Shown: positions 9,650-18,063 of the stretch, piece after piece
Layout of the letters: the number at the start of each line of letters is the position of its first letter
Numbering within the stretch: position 1 is the stretch's first letter
From: Lachnospiraceae bacterium
GTDB taxonomy: Bacteria > Bacillota > Clostridia > Lachnospirales > Lachnospiraceae
Reading direction: 5' to 3'
Length of the DNA: 64,000 nt
NCBI GenBank assembly: GCA_902363675.1
Contig: CABJAV010000001.1
Coordinates: forward strand, 186,001-250,000
Made by a program: the position numbers and the translations under genes
Notes under the pieces: model-generated
The model's database searches: none
Told to the model about the DNA's origin: nothing
What the model saw: only the letters and a program-made list of their open reading frames with translations

Positions 9650-9686
9650 ACAAATAAATGAATACAAATAAATGAATACAAATAAA
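9650..9686 (+). repeat. 14-bp tandem repeat in the selD-yedF gap
   Basis: The unit ACAAATAAATGAAT occurs at 9650-9663 and 9664-9677, followed by a partial copy to 9686. It sits directly before the yedF ribosome site. A copy number change would alter the selD-yedF spacing. Confidence 0.8.
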
Positions 9687-9707
9687 GGTAAAGGTAGAGG
9701 AAAGAAA

Positions 9708-10328
9708 ATGGTAAAAGTAAATGCAATGGGCGATGCATGTCCGATTCCGGTAGTGAAAACAAAGAACGCAATCAAACAGTTGCAGCAGCCGGGGGATGTG
9801 GAAGTACTGGTTGATAATGAGATTGCCGTACAGAATCTTACCAAGATGGCAAATCAGAAAGGATATGGTGTAACATCTGAAAAACTTGAGGAACAAAAGT
9901 ACCGGGTTGTTTTATCCGTAACAGAAGTGAACGCTTCGGATGCGGGAGAAAAGGAGCCGGCAGAGGAAGTTTGTGTGACAGATGCCAGAGGCGATAAGGT
10001 TGTTGTTGTCATTTCTTCCAGCAAAATGGGCGAGGGTGATGATGAACTTGGTAGTATTCTGATGAAAGGCTTTGTCTACGCGCTGACCCAGCAGGAGAAA
10101 CTTCCTTCTACGATTCTTTTCTATAACGGAGGCGCTTTCCTGACCTGTGAAGGGGCACCGACACTCGAAGATCTGAAGTCGCTGGAGGCACAGGGCGTGG
10201 AGATTCTGACCTGTGGAACCTGTCTGAATCATTATGGACTGACGGAAAAGCTTCAGGTAGGTGAAGTGACCAATATGTATGTAATCGCGGAGAAAATGAC
10301 ACAGGCGAAAGTGGTGGTAAAACCTTGA
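9708..10328 (+). CDS. yedF: Selenium metabolism sulfurtransferase-like protein YedF
   Basis: The 206-residue protein has an N-terminal TusA-like domain with the CPIPVVK motif (Cys11) and a C-terminal DsrE-like domain (about 95-206). This fusion is the selenium-associated YedF family and is thought to carry reactive selenium or sulfur between enzymes. The ATG at 9708 has AGAGGA upstream and gives the expected N-terminus; the longer frame from 9672 runs through the tandem repeat and is unlikely to be translated. Its TGA overlaps the TTG start of the next gene. Confidence 0.9.
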   Translation: MVKVNAMGDACPIPVVKTKNAIKQLQQPGDVEVLVDNEIAVQNLTKMANQKGYGVTSEKLEEQKYRVVLSVTEVNASDAGEKEPAEEVCVTDARGDKVVVVISSSKMGEGDDELGSILMKGFVYALTQQEKLPSTILFYNGGAFLTCEGAPTLEDLKSLEAQGVEILTCGTCLNHYGLTEKLQVGEVTNMYVIAEKMTQAKVVVKP

Positions 10329-11461
10329 TTTATTTTGACAATGCGGCAACTTCACTTCCAAAACCGCCGGAAGTCGAGCAGGCGGTCGTGCAGGCGCTGC
10401 GCACATTTGGAAATGCGGGAAGAGGCGCCCATGCACCTACGATGGATGCATCCCGCATGATTTATGATACCAGGGAAAAACTGGCAGCGCTTTTTCATAT
10501 TCCGGATGCATCCCGCATCAGTTTTATGAGCAATGCAACCGAGGCATTAAATACGGCGATTTTTGGCCTGTTAGAGCCGGGAGATCATGTCATTACGACG
10601 GACTGTGAGCATAATTCCGTGCTTCGCCCTCTGTATCAGATGGAAAAAAACGGGGTATCTGTGAGCTTTCTTCCGGTCGATGCCAGCGGGCAGCTTTTGT
10701 ATGACCAGATGGAACAGGCATTGTGTGAGAACACCAAAGCGGTCATTGTCACGCATGCGTCCAATGTGACGGGCAATGTGACGGATCTTTCGCGAGTCGC
10801 AGATTTTGTGCATGCACATGGTCTGTTTCTGATTGTAGATGCAGCACAGACGGCGGGCATTTTACCAATTGATGTGCAGCGGGATGGCATTGATATCTTA
10901 TGTTTTACCGGACATAAGGGACTGCTCGGACCACAGGGAACCGGCGGAATTTATGTGCGGGAAGGAATTGCGCTGCGCCCTCTGAAAGTAGGAGGCAGTG
11001 GGATACTTAGCTACGAACATGCACATCCGTCGGTAATGCCGGAGGCATTAGAAGCCGGAACGTTAAATGGACATGGGATTGCCGGATTACATGCGGCACT
11101 GACTTATCTGGAACGCATGGGCATTGAGAACATTTACAAGCGTGAGATGGAACTTTCCAGGCGGTTTGTCGAAGGTGTTTCAAACATTGAAGGCATCCGG
11201 CTGTACGGAGATTTTACAACAGCGGATCGTGTGGCAACCGTATCTTTAAATATCAGAGATTATGATTCGGCAGAGGTCAGTGACTGGCTTTGGGAGAATG
11301 AGCAGATTGCGGTGCGTTCCGGTGCACATTGTGCGCCAAGAATCCATGAGGCGCTTGGCACGACCGCACAGGGAGCGGTGCGTTTTGGCTTTTCACATTA
11401 TAATACCGAACAGGAAATTGATACCGCAATTCAGGCAATCCGGACATTGGCAGAGGAGTAA
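10325..11461 (+). CDS. Cysteine desulfurase-family PLP enzyme, selenium cluster
   Basis: The 378-residue class V aminotransferase-fold enzyme starts at a TTG (TTGA overlap with yedF), which is needed to give the canonical N-terminus IYFDNAATS. The PLP lysine is Lys198 in GHKGLLGPQGTGG, and the catalytic cysteine is Cys336 in RSGAHCAPRIHEALG, as in group II (SufS/CsdA-like) desulfurases. Such enzymes remove sulfur from cysteine or selenium from selenocysteine. Its position between yedF and a DUF3343 carrier suggests it supplies the selenium atom for the cofactor; that is an inference from context. Confidence 0.88.
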   Translation: MIYFDNAATSLPKPPEVEQAVVQALRTFGNAGRGAHAPTMDASRMIYDTREKLAALFHIPDASRISFMSNATEALNTAIFGLLEPGDHVITTDCEHNSVLRPLYQMEKNGVSVSFLPVDASGQLLYDQMEQALCENTKAVIVTHASNVTGNVTDLSRVADFVHAHGLFLIVDAAQTAGILPIDVQRDGIDILCFTGHKGLLGPQGTGGIYVREGIALRPLKVGGSGILSYEHAHPSVMPEALEAGTLNGHGIAGLHAALTYLERMGIENIYKREMELSRRFVEGVSNIEGIRLYGDFTTADRVATVSLNIRDYDSAEVSDWLWENEQIAVRSGAHCAPRIHEALGTTAQGAVRFGFSHYNTEQEIDTAIQAIRTLAEE

Positions 11462-11465
11462 GCAT

Positions 11466-11705
11466 ATGCGTCAGAAACACAGACAATTAATCATAACCTT
11501 TTCCACGACAACACAGGCACTTCGTGTGGAAAAGTTTTGTCAGGAGAATGGAATCTGTGGAAGAATGATTCCGGTACCCGGAGAAATCAAGGCCGGATGC
11601 GGACTGGCATGGAAAACCGAACCACAGGAACAGGAGCATATTGCGGGCAAACTGCGACAGGCCGGGATAGAGTGGGAGACAATGACAGTAATGGAGTTAT
11701 ATTAA
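11466..11705 (+). CDS. DUF3343 putative selenium/sulfur carrier protein
   Basis: This 79-residue protein carries the DUF3343 pattern: a short beta-alpha start followed by CGRMIPVPGEIKAGCGLAWK, with a conserved cysteine in the AGCGLA loop. Members are short carrier-like proteins found with SelD and YedF. The longer upstream frame overlaps the desulfurase gene and is not used; the ATG at 11466 lies five bases after that gene's stop. One base separates its stop from yqeB. Confidence 0.85.
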   Translation: MRQKHRQLIITFSTTTQALRVEKFCQENGICGRMIPVPGEIKAGCGLAWKTEPQEQEHIAGKLRQAGIEWETMTVMELY

Positions 11706-11706
11706 G

Positions 11707-12516
11707 ATGAAAAAAGATGCATTAATTATTGTAAGAGGTGCCGGGGATCTGGCAACAGGAACGATTCACAGGCTTTGGGCGGCAGGCTTTCGTGTGCTTG
11801 CGTTAGAGGCTGAACATCCCGCAGCAATCCGCCGGCAGGTGGCGTTGTCCGAAGTCGTATATGAGGGCAGAGTCACGGTGGAAGGCATGACGGGAGTTCT
11901 TGTGGAAAACAGTGAACAGATGCAGCAGGCGTGGGATGCCGGTGAGGTGCCCGTCCTGGTAGATCCACAGGGAAAAAGAATCCGTCAGTTGAAACCGCAG
12001 ATCGTCGTAGATGCTATCATCGCAAAGAAAAACCTCGGCACGAATCGTAAGATGGCGGAACTTACCGTTGCACTTGGACCGGGATTTACAGCCGGTGAAG
12101 ATGTGGACATTGTCATAGAAACCAAGCGTGGCCACAATCTCGGCCGCATCATAAGAAGCGGACAGGCAGTACCAAACACAGGAATTCCGGGAAATATCGG
12201 AGGTTACGCGAAGGAACGTGTTATACATGCAGATGCACAGGGAATCCTAAAAAATGTGCACAAGATTGGCGATATTGTTACGCAGGGCGAAGAAATTGCC
12301 TATATTCAGACATCTTCCGAACAAGTTCCTGTATATGCGACCATCACGGGAATTATACGTGGACTGATCCGTGACGGTTATCCGGTGACGCAGGGCTTTA
12401 AAATCGCGGATATTGATCCGCGGCAGGAAGAGTTGTGCAACTGCTTTACGATATCGGATAAGGCGCGGTGTATTGCAGGCAGTGTACTCGAAGTTGTTTG
12501 CAGTGCACTTTTATAG
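11707..12516 (+). CDS. yqeB: Selenium-dependent molybdenum cofactor protein YqeB
   Basis: The 269-residue product begins with a Rossmann-like IIVRGAGDLATGTIHRLWAAGF and contains VALGPGFTAGEDVDIVIETKRGHNLGR. These are hallmarks of the YqeB (EF2563) family, related to XdhC and restricted to genomes with selenium-dependent molybdenum hydroxylases. It is expected to help insert selenium into the molybdopterin cofactor, although the reaction is not proven. It ends the first half of the block; the hairpin element described at 12537-13000 follows. Confidence 0.92.
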   Translation: MKKDALIIVRGAGDLATGTIHRLWAAGFRVLALEAEHPAAIRRQVALSEVVYEGRVTVEGMTGVLVENSEQMQQAWDAGEVPVLVDPQGKRIRQLKPQIVVDAIIAKKNLGTNRKMAELTVALGPGFTAGEDVDIVIETKRGHNLGRIIRSGQAVPNTGIPGNIGGYAKERVIHADAQGILKNVHKIGDIVTQGEEIAYIQTSSEQVPVYATITGIIRGLIRDGYPVTQGFKIADIDPRQEELCNCFTISDKARCIAGSVLEVVCSALL

Positions 12517-12536
12517 AGGAGAAATATTTTTTGGTG

Positions 12537-13000
12537 ATTGTTGTATATCTCGCTGGTCTCATGTGGACGCGGTTTTAGACGAAATTGTTAAAATTTAGCA
12601 AAATTGTTTCTGACTCCTATTTCATGTTCGGCTCGCGTTCCGACGATTCCGGCTGTGTGTCCCGTCCTGCAAAGATGCGTTCGGCATTTCTAGTTCGTCT
12701 AAGAGGGGGCATTCACAAATTTGATTATGCTCGCTCTCCATTGTGTCGCCCTTCGTAGTACTACATTCCTTGATAGTAGAACGAGGGCGCAAATGCGACC
12801 CGCGAGCACGGTATTGTTCATACCCCCTCTAAGACGAACACAAAATACCTCAGACGTCATCTTTGCAGGACGGACACACAGCCGGAATCGTTGGAACTTG
12901 AACGAACAGGAATCATCGCAGGAGTCAGAAATGATTTTCCTTAAATTTACAATTTGGGCTAACTAGCACCCACACGAAACTTGTGAGATGCACAACAACG
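12537..13000. repeat. Long imperfect hairpin element, copy A
   Basis: The gap between yqeB and the MoeA-like gene is almost entirely one imperfect palindrome. The strongest paired parts are 12644-12677 with 12858-12890 (all 33 bases of the right arm pair, with one bulged base on the left), 12693-12709 with 12823-12839 (one mismatch), 12611-12617 with 12921-12927, and outer arms near 12540-12551 and 12985-12998. The apex (12747-12789) holds a smaller stem with TACTA/TAGTA pairing. The reverse complement is similar to the element at 19107-19589. No coding sequence, terminator T-run or transposase is evident. It could be a structured RNA within the operon transcript or a foldback/MITE-like DNA element. 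Confidence 0.85.
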
Positions 13001-13049
13001 CACAATGCACCGAAAAATAATTTCGAATCATCGAAAGGAGAAATGCCGT

Positions 13050-14075
13050 ATGAAACTTATGAGGACGGAAGATGCCGTCGGCCAGGTACTCTGCCACGAC
13101 ATCACCCAGATCATCAAAGGCGTCACAAAAGATGCCGTATTCCGCAAAGGCCATGTCATCACAGAAGAAGACATTCCGGTACTTTTAAGTGTGGGAAAAG
13201 ACTCTATCTATATCTGGGAGAAAGATGACACGATGCTTCATGAAAACGAAGCAGCAGAAATCCTCTATGCGATGTGCAAAAATAAACATATGCATCCATC
13301 CGATGTGAAAGAAGGCAAAATCGAAGTGATTGCCGACTGCGATGGATTGTTGAAAGTAGATAGTGATAAATTAAAGAAAGTAAATGCGTTCGGCCAGATG
13401 ATGATTGCAAGCCGTCATGGAAATACCCCGGTAAAAAAGGGTGACAAACTTGCAGGAACACGTATTATTCCACTTGTCATTGAAAAAGAAAAAATGCACA
13501 AGGCGGCTGCGATATGTGCGGATGGTCCGATTCTCGAACTGAAGGAATTTCACAAGAAGAAAGTAGGAATCATCACGACCGGAAATGAAGTGTATCATAA
13601 GCGAATTGAAGATACATTTACGCCGGTGATCAAAGAAAAGCTTGCTGAGTATGATACCGAAGTGATCTATCATGAAATCTTTGATGATAATCATGAGAAG
13701 ATTACCAGAGGATGTCTTACAGCAATTAAAAAAGGGGCGGATCTTGTAATCTGTACCGGGGGCATGAGTGTGGACCCGGATGATAAGACTCCGCTTGCAA
13801 TTAAAAATACAGGTGCAGAAATTGTATCCTACGGTGCACCTGTGCTGCCGGGGGCCATGTTTTTGCTGTCTTATTATAAGAACGATATTCCAATCCTTGG
13901 ATTGCCGGGATGTGTCATGTATGCAAAACGGACGATTTTTGATCTGGTATTGCCAAGAATCATGGCAGATGATAAAATCACGGCGGAGGAACTGGCATCG
14001 CTTGGCGAAGGCGGACTTTGTCTGTCGTGCCCGGTGTGCGCATTTCCGAACTGCGGCTTTGGAAAAAGCTGGTAA
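13050..14075 (+). CDS. MoeA-like molybdopterin-binding protein with C-terminal cysteine cluster
   Basis: The 341-residue protein contains the MPT-binding fold (about 170-300): VGIITTGNEVYHKRIEDTFTPVI and CTGGMSVDPDDKTP correspond to the MoeA/CinA motif. Its last 25 residues hold a CxxCxxCxxxxC pattern (CLSCPVCAFPNC followed by GFGKSW) that classical MoeA lacks and that could bind a metal or Fe-S centre. The ATG at 13050 is chosen because AAAGGAG is ten bases upstream. MoeA inserts molybdenum; this divergent form probably serves the cofactor made by its neighbours. It begins the second half of the block, with moaA 21 bp after its stop. Confidence 0.85.
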   Translation: MKLMRTEDAVGQVLCHDITQIIKGVTKDAVFRKGHVITEEDIPVLLSVGKDSIYIWEKDDTMLHENEAAEILYAMCKNKHMHPSDVKEGKIEVIADCDGLLKVDSDKLKKVNAFGQMMIASRHGNTPVKKGDKLAGTRIIPLVIEKEKMHKAAAICADGPILELKEFHKKKVGIITTGNEVYHKRIEDTFTPVIKEKLAEYDTEVIYHEIFDDNHEKITRGCLTAIKKGADLVICTGGMSVDPDDKTPLAIKNTGAEIVSYGAPVLPGAMFLLSYYKNDIPILGLPGCVMYAKRTIFDLVLPRIMADDKITAEELASLGEGGLCLSCPVCAFPNCGFGKSW

Positions 14076-14096
14076 TAAATTAAATGGAGTTGTTTC

Positions 14097-15059
14097 ATGA
14101 AGGATCAGGCGGGAAGAACCATTGATTATATGCGCATATCCCTGACGGACCGTTGCAATTTGCGGTGTCGTTACTGTATGCCGCATGATATCAAAAAAAT
14201 AGAAATGTCACAGTTACTGAACTATGAAGAGATTGTGGTTATTGCAAAATGCGCAGTGGAACTTGGAATCGTGAATTTTAAGCTGACAGGTGGGGAACCT
14301 CTTGTCCGCAAAAATGTACCGGTTCTTGTGGAAATGTTAAAAGCCATTCCGGGTGTAAAAACTGTCACAATAACAACCAATGGAACACTTCTTTCTTCTT
14401 ATGCTCAAGAATTAAAAAAGGCAGGACTAGATGGAATCAATGTCAGCTTAGATACGCTTGATGCGGATGCTTTTGCAAAACTGACCGGGCATACATTTCC
14501 GTTGTCATCTGTCCTGGAGGGAATCAAAGCTGTACAACAGGCAGAGATTCCGGTAAAGCTCAATACTGTAAATCGCAGAGATCTGGATTGGAAGACAATA
14601 CTTTCCTATGCAAAGGACCAGCATCTGGTTGTGCGTTTCATAGAGATGATGCCGATTGGATATGGAAAAGACTATATGGGTACATCCAACGAAATTTTAT
14701 TTTCGCAGATGCAGGAACTGTATGGAACAGGGATTCCTGTGACAGAGCGAAAAGGAAACGGACCGGCAAAGTATTATCGTTTTGAAAACTATCCGGATGA
14801 GATTGGGTTTATCAGTGCGATACATCACAAATTCTGTGACACATGCAATCGTATCCGGCTTTCTTCCGAAGGATATCTCAAGCTTTGTCTGTGTTATGAG
14901 CAGGGGATGGATCTGCGGAAATTGTTAAGAGACGGATCATCCATGAAGGAAATAAAAGCGCAGATGCAGCAGGCGATTGCGCGTAAGCCATTGGAACACT
15001 GCTTTTCGGAAAAAGAAAAAATGACGGAAACGCAGGTAATGGCACAGATCGGAGGTTAA
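14097..15059 (+). CDS. moaA: GTP 3',8-cyclase MoaA
   Basis: This 320-residue radical SAM enzyme carries out the first step of molybdenum cofactor synthesis from GTP. The SAM-cluster cysteines are Cys20, Cys24 and Cys27 in DRCNLRCRYCMP. The second Fe-S cluster motif is FCDTCNRIRLSSEGYLKLCLC, and the chain ends in the functionally important Gly-Gly (MAQIGG). Length and motifs are complete. It works with MoaC at 7638-8120, on the other side of hairpin copy A. Confidence 0.95.
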   Translation: MKDQAGRTIDYMRISLTDRCNLRCRYCMPHDIKKIEMSQLLNYEEIVVIAKCAVELGIVNFKLTGGEPLVRKNVPVLVEMLKAIPGVKTVTITTNGTLLSSYAQELKKAGLDGINVSLDTLDADAFAKLTGHTFPLSSVLEGIKAVQQAEIPVKLNTVNRRDLDWKTILSYAKDQHLVVRFIEMMPIGYGKDYMGTSNEILFSQMQELYGTGIPVTERKGNGPAKYYRFENYPDEIGFISAIHHKFCDTCNRIRLSSEGYLKLCLCYEQGMDLRKLLRDGSSMKEIKAQMQQAIARKPLEHCFSEKEKMTETQVMAQIGG

Positions 15060-15065
15060 GACATA

Positions 15066-15500
15066 ATGGGATATATCAGAGGAATCTGTATCAGCAAAGA
15101 GCGCGGAACCGCAAAACACGAGGTGGAATCCGCAAAATTCATACCGGACTGGGGAATCGAAGGGGACGCACATGCAGGACACTGGCATCGTCAGGTGAGC
15201 CTTTTGTCACTGGAAAAAATCAATGAATTCCGGGCAAAGGGGGCAGATGTTGCATTCGGAGCATTTGGCGAAAATCTGATCGTGGAAGGCTTTGATCTGC
15301 GAAATCTTCCCATCGGCACGCAGTTGCGCAGTGGAGATGTGTTGTTGGAAATTACACAGATTGGAAAAGAATGTCACAGTCACTGTGAGATATACAAACA
15401 GATGGGAGAATGCATTATGCCACACGAAGGCGTATTTGCAATCGTCCTCGAAGGTGGTATCTTAAAAGCAGGGCAAAGTATCGTGTTAAAGGAGACATAA
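15066..15500 (+). CDS. MOSC domain protein
   Basis: The 144-residue protein is a stand-alone MOSC (molybdenum cofactor sulfurase C-terminal) domain. Recognisable parts are GIEGDAHAGHWHRQVSLLS (about 32-50), the FGAFGENLIVEGFDL strand, and IGKECHSHCEIY with candidate ligand cysteines. MOSC domains bind the molybdenum cofactor and are implicated in sulfur handling or substrate reduction; in this context a role in cofactor sulfuration or selenation is plausible. It sits 6 bp after moaA and abuts xdhC. Confidence 0.88.
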   Translation: MGYIRGICISKERGTAKHEVESAKFIPDWGIEGDAHAGHWHRQVSLLSLEKINEFRAKGADVAFGAFGENLIVEGFDLRNLPIGTQLRSGDVLLEITQIGKECHSHCEIYKQMGECIMPHEGVFAIVLEGGILKAGQSIVLKET

Positions 15501-16457
15501 ATGCAGGAATTATTTCGCATATTAAAAGAGCGTTCCGAAGAAAATAAGGCCAGTATGCTTGTCACTGTCGTGGATGGCAGTGGTTCAATCCCGCGCAAGG
15601 CAGGTGCTTATATGATCGTTGGAGATGAGGGCAGAATCTACGGAACGATCGGTGGCGGAAATATGGAGTATCAGGCGATTTTAAAAGGTCAGAGTCTCGT
15701 TCAGGAGAAGCACAATCATTTGCAGGAATATATTCTTACGCCGAATAAAGTGGCGGATCTTGGTATGATCTGTGGCGGTAATGCGAAAGTACTGTTTTAT
15801 TATATCGGAACAGACGAAGCAAGCGCGCAGTTTGTGGCGCAGGCATGTGAAGTTGCAAAGGCACGTAAAGATTGCTGGCTGATGCTTCCACTGGCAGAGG
15901 GACAGGCAAAAATCGTAGATCATATTGAGAGTAAAAAGCATCATCTGATTATGGAGGAAAACGGTCAGAATTATTACGCGGAACATTTCTTTTATGATGG
16001 GAAGGTTTACATTTTCGGTGGAGGACATCTGGCACAGGAACTTGTTCCGCTATTGTCACATCTTGACTTTACTTGTATTGTCGCAGATGACAGGGAAGAA
16101 TTTACGAAGCCGGAACTGTTTCCACAGGCAAAAGAAGTGTTGCAGATCGATTTTCAGGCAATTGAGAAATCCATCACGGTGCACCCGGAAGATTATATTG
16201 TGATTGTCACAAGGGGGCATTTGTGTGATACGGATGCGGAGCGTTTTGCACTGCATACGGATGCCGGTTATATTGGTGTGGTTGGAAGCCGCAGAAAGGC
16301 GAAAATTGTCTATGATAAACTTGTGGCAGAAGGTTTTTCGCAAAAACAGTTAAGTCGTGTGATTACACCGATTGGATTGGATATTGGATCGGAGACGCCG
16401 GCAGAGATTGCAGTCAGTATTGCGGCACAAATGATTCAATTTCGCGCAAATAAGTGA
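15501..16457 (+). CDS. xdhC: XdhC family molybdenum hydroxylase accessory protein
   Basis: The 318-residue protein has the N-terminal XdhC/CoxI domain (VTVVDGSGSIPRKAGAYMIVG, with GTIGGGNME) and a C-terminal Rossmann domain (VYIFGGGHLAQELVPLL at about residue 170). XdhC binds the cofactor, promotes its sulfuration and inserts it into xanthine dehydrogenase-type hydroxylases. The stop of the MOSC gene directly abuts its ATG. The hydroxylase itself is not encoded in the window. Confidence 0.92.
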   Translation: MQELFRILKERSEENKASMLVTVVDGSGSIPRKAGAYMIVGDEGRIYGTIGGGNMEYQAILKGQSLVQEKHNHLQEYILTPNKVADLGMICGGNAKVLFYYIGTDEASAQFVAQACEVAKARKDCWLMLPLAEGQAKIVDHIESKKHHLIMEENGQNYYAEHFFYDGKVYIFGGGHLAQELVPLLSHLDFTCIVADDREEFTKPELFPQAKEVLQIDFQAIEKSITVHPEDYIVIVTRGHLCDTDAERFALHTDAGYIGVVGSRRKAKIVYDKLVAEGFSQKQLSRVITPIGLDIGSETPAEIAVSIAAQMIQFRANK

Positions 16458-16481
16458 TAGCATAAATGGAGGAGCTGTTTT

Positions 16482-17339
16482 ATGAAAAAGAAACTGTTCG
16501 CATCTGTTTTATGTATTGCAATGGGAGTTATATTGCTGGCAGGATGCGGAAACAGCAACACAGGGAAGGCAAAAGCAGAGGAGACAACGGTAACGCTTTT
16601 TGCAGCAAAAAGCTTAAACAGCGTTATGGACGAGCTGATCGCAGAGTACAATAAGAAAAATCCGAAAGTGAAGATTGTAGGAAGCTACGATAGTTCCGGC
16701 ACACTGTTGACACAGATTGAGGAAGGCGCAGCCTGTGATATTTTCTTCTCCGCAGCACAGAAGCAGATGGATCAGCTGGCAGATGACGATGGACTTGTGG
16801 TAGACGGTACAAGATACAATGTTGTAAACAATCAGGTGTGCGTCGTTACATACAAGGGAAGCAACACGAAAGTTACAGGTCTTGCAGACATCGGAAAAGC
16901 ATCCGGTTTTGCACTTGCCGACGGCTCTGTTCCGGTTGGAAAATATACGAGACAGGCTCTTGTCAATGCAGGAATGCTTGAGGGTGCGGATGACGTTTCA
17001 ACCATTACAACCGATGAAGTATCCAAGGCGCTTGGCGGTGTGGAAATCAATGAGTGTGCAAACGTTGGAGCTGTAACATCTGCAGTCGCAGAAGAATCCA
17101 ACGAAGTTGGCACTGTTTATTATTCCGATACTTACGGATTGGAAGATAAGCTTGATATTCTCGAAGTTGTACCGTATGACCTTACGGGAGATGTCATTTA
17201 TCCGATTGCAGAGGTCGTAAATAAAGAGGCAGACGATGCAGAGAAGGCAGCAGCCGTTGATTTTATCAAGTTCCTCGTATCGGATGATGCAAAGGCTATT
17301 TTCCGGAAATACTATTTTGATACCAATGTAGAAAACTAA
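16482..17339 (+). CDS. modA: Molybdate ABC transporter substrate-binding lipoprotein ModA
   Basis: The 285-residue protein begins with a lipoprotein signal (MKKKLFASVLCIAMGVILLA then GCGNS; the lipidated residue is Cys22). The mature part starts with VTLFAAKSLNSVMDELIAEY and contains YDSSGTLLTQIEEGAACDIFFSA, both typical of the ModA oxyanion pocket. It captures molybdate or tungstate outside the membrane for ModB/ModC. The AGGAG ribosome site lies eight bases upstream. Confidence 0.93.
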   Translation: MKKKLFASVLCIAMGVILLAGCGNSNTGKAKAEETTVTLFAAKSLNSVMDELIAEYNKKNPKVKIVGSYDSSGTLLTQIEEGAACDIFFSAAQKQMDQLADDDGLVVDGTRYNVVNNQVCVVTYKGSNTKVTGLADIGKASGFALADGSVPVGKYTRQALVNAGMLEGADDVSTITTDEVSKALGGVEINECANVGAVTSAVAEESNEVGTVYYSDTYGLEDKLDILEVVPYDLTGDVIYPIAEVVNKEADDAEKAAAVDFIKFLVSDDAKAIFRKYYFDTNVEN

Positions 17340-17355
17340 AAATACAGGAGTGTGT

Positions 17356-18060
17356 ATGGAACAAATGATTACTTATATGAGAGGACTCGACTGGAGTCCT
17401 CTTATCATTTCATTAAAAACAGGTGTTGTGGCAACGGCTTTTTCCTTTTTCCTGGGCATTTTGGCTGCTCGAAAAGTAGTGAAAGCAGGGCCGAAGACAA
17501 AAGCAATCGCAGATGGTATTCTGACACTGCCGATGGTACTTCCACCGACAGTCGCGGGCTTTTTTCTGTTATTGATCTTTAGTCTGCGCAGACCATTTGG
17601 TTCCTATCTCTATCAGAACATGGGAATTAAAGTTGTGCAGACCTGGTTGGGATGTATCTTTGCTGCAACGATCATAGCGTTTCCGCTGATGTACCGAAAT
17701 GCCCGCGCGGCTTTCGAGCAGGTGGACCCGAATCTGATTTATGCAGCCCGGACACTTGGAATGTCAGAGATATGTATTTTCTGGAAAGTTGTCATACCCG
17801 CAGCGGGACCGGGAATATTATCGGGAACAATCCTGACATTTGCCCGCGCGCTGGGAGAATACGGAGCAACTTCAATGCTTGCAGGAAACATTCCGGGAAA
17901 AACAAGCACTATTTCGCAGAAGATTGCTATGGTCATTCAGGATGGAGATTATGCGACTGCCGGGTTCTGGGTGGTTGTTATATTGCTGATCGCATTTCTG
18001 GTGGTATTCCTGATGAACCTCATCGCCGGAAAAAGCACAAATTCCAGGAGGAGGTGGTAG
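17356..18060 (+). CDS. modB: Molybdate ABC transporter permease ModB
   Basis: The 234-residue membrane protein has five to six helices and the EAA-like loop AARTLGMSEICIFWKVVIPAAGPGILSG that contacts the ATPase. The ATG at 17356 is chosen over the GTG at 17350 because CAGGAG ends at 17350, leaving a normal spacer. It follows modA by 16 bp and precedes modC by three bases. Confidence 0.92.
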   Translation: MEQMITYMRGLDWSPLIISLKTGVVATAFSFFLGILAARKVVKAGPKTKAIADGILTLPMVLPPTVAGFFLLLIFSLRRPFGSYLYQNMGIKVVQTWLGCIFAATIIAFPLMYRNARAAFEQVDPNLIYAARTLGMSEICIFWKVVIPAAGPGILSGTILTFARALGEYGATSMLAGNIPGKTSTISQKIAMVIQDGDYATAGFWVVVILLIAFLVVFLMNLIAGKSTNSRRRW

Positions 18061-18063
18061 TAA

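Noticed and set aside
12721-12966. Open frame of 81 codons inside hairpin copy A, and one of 110 codons (19162-19494, minus) inside copy B
   Set aside because: Both are by-products of the palindromes: they cross the hairpin apex, have no ribosome site and do not correspond to each other between the homologous copies.
13371-14186. 271-codon minus-strand frame opposite the MoeA-like gene
   Set aside because: Shadow of a well-supported gene; no protein-like motifs and no ribosome site.
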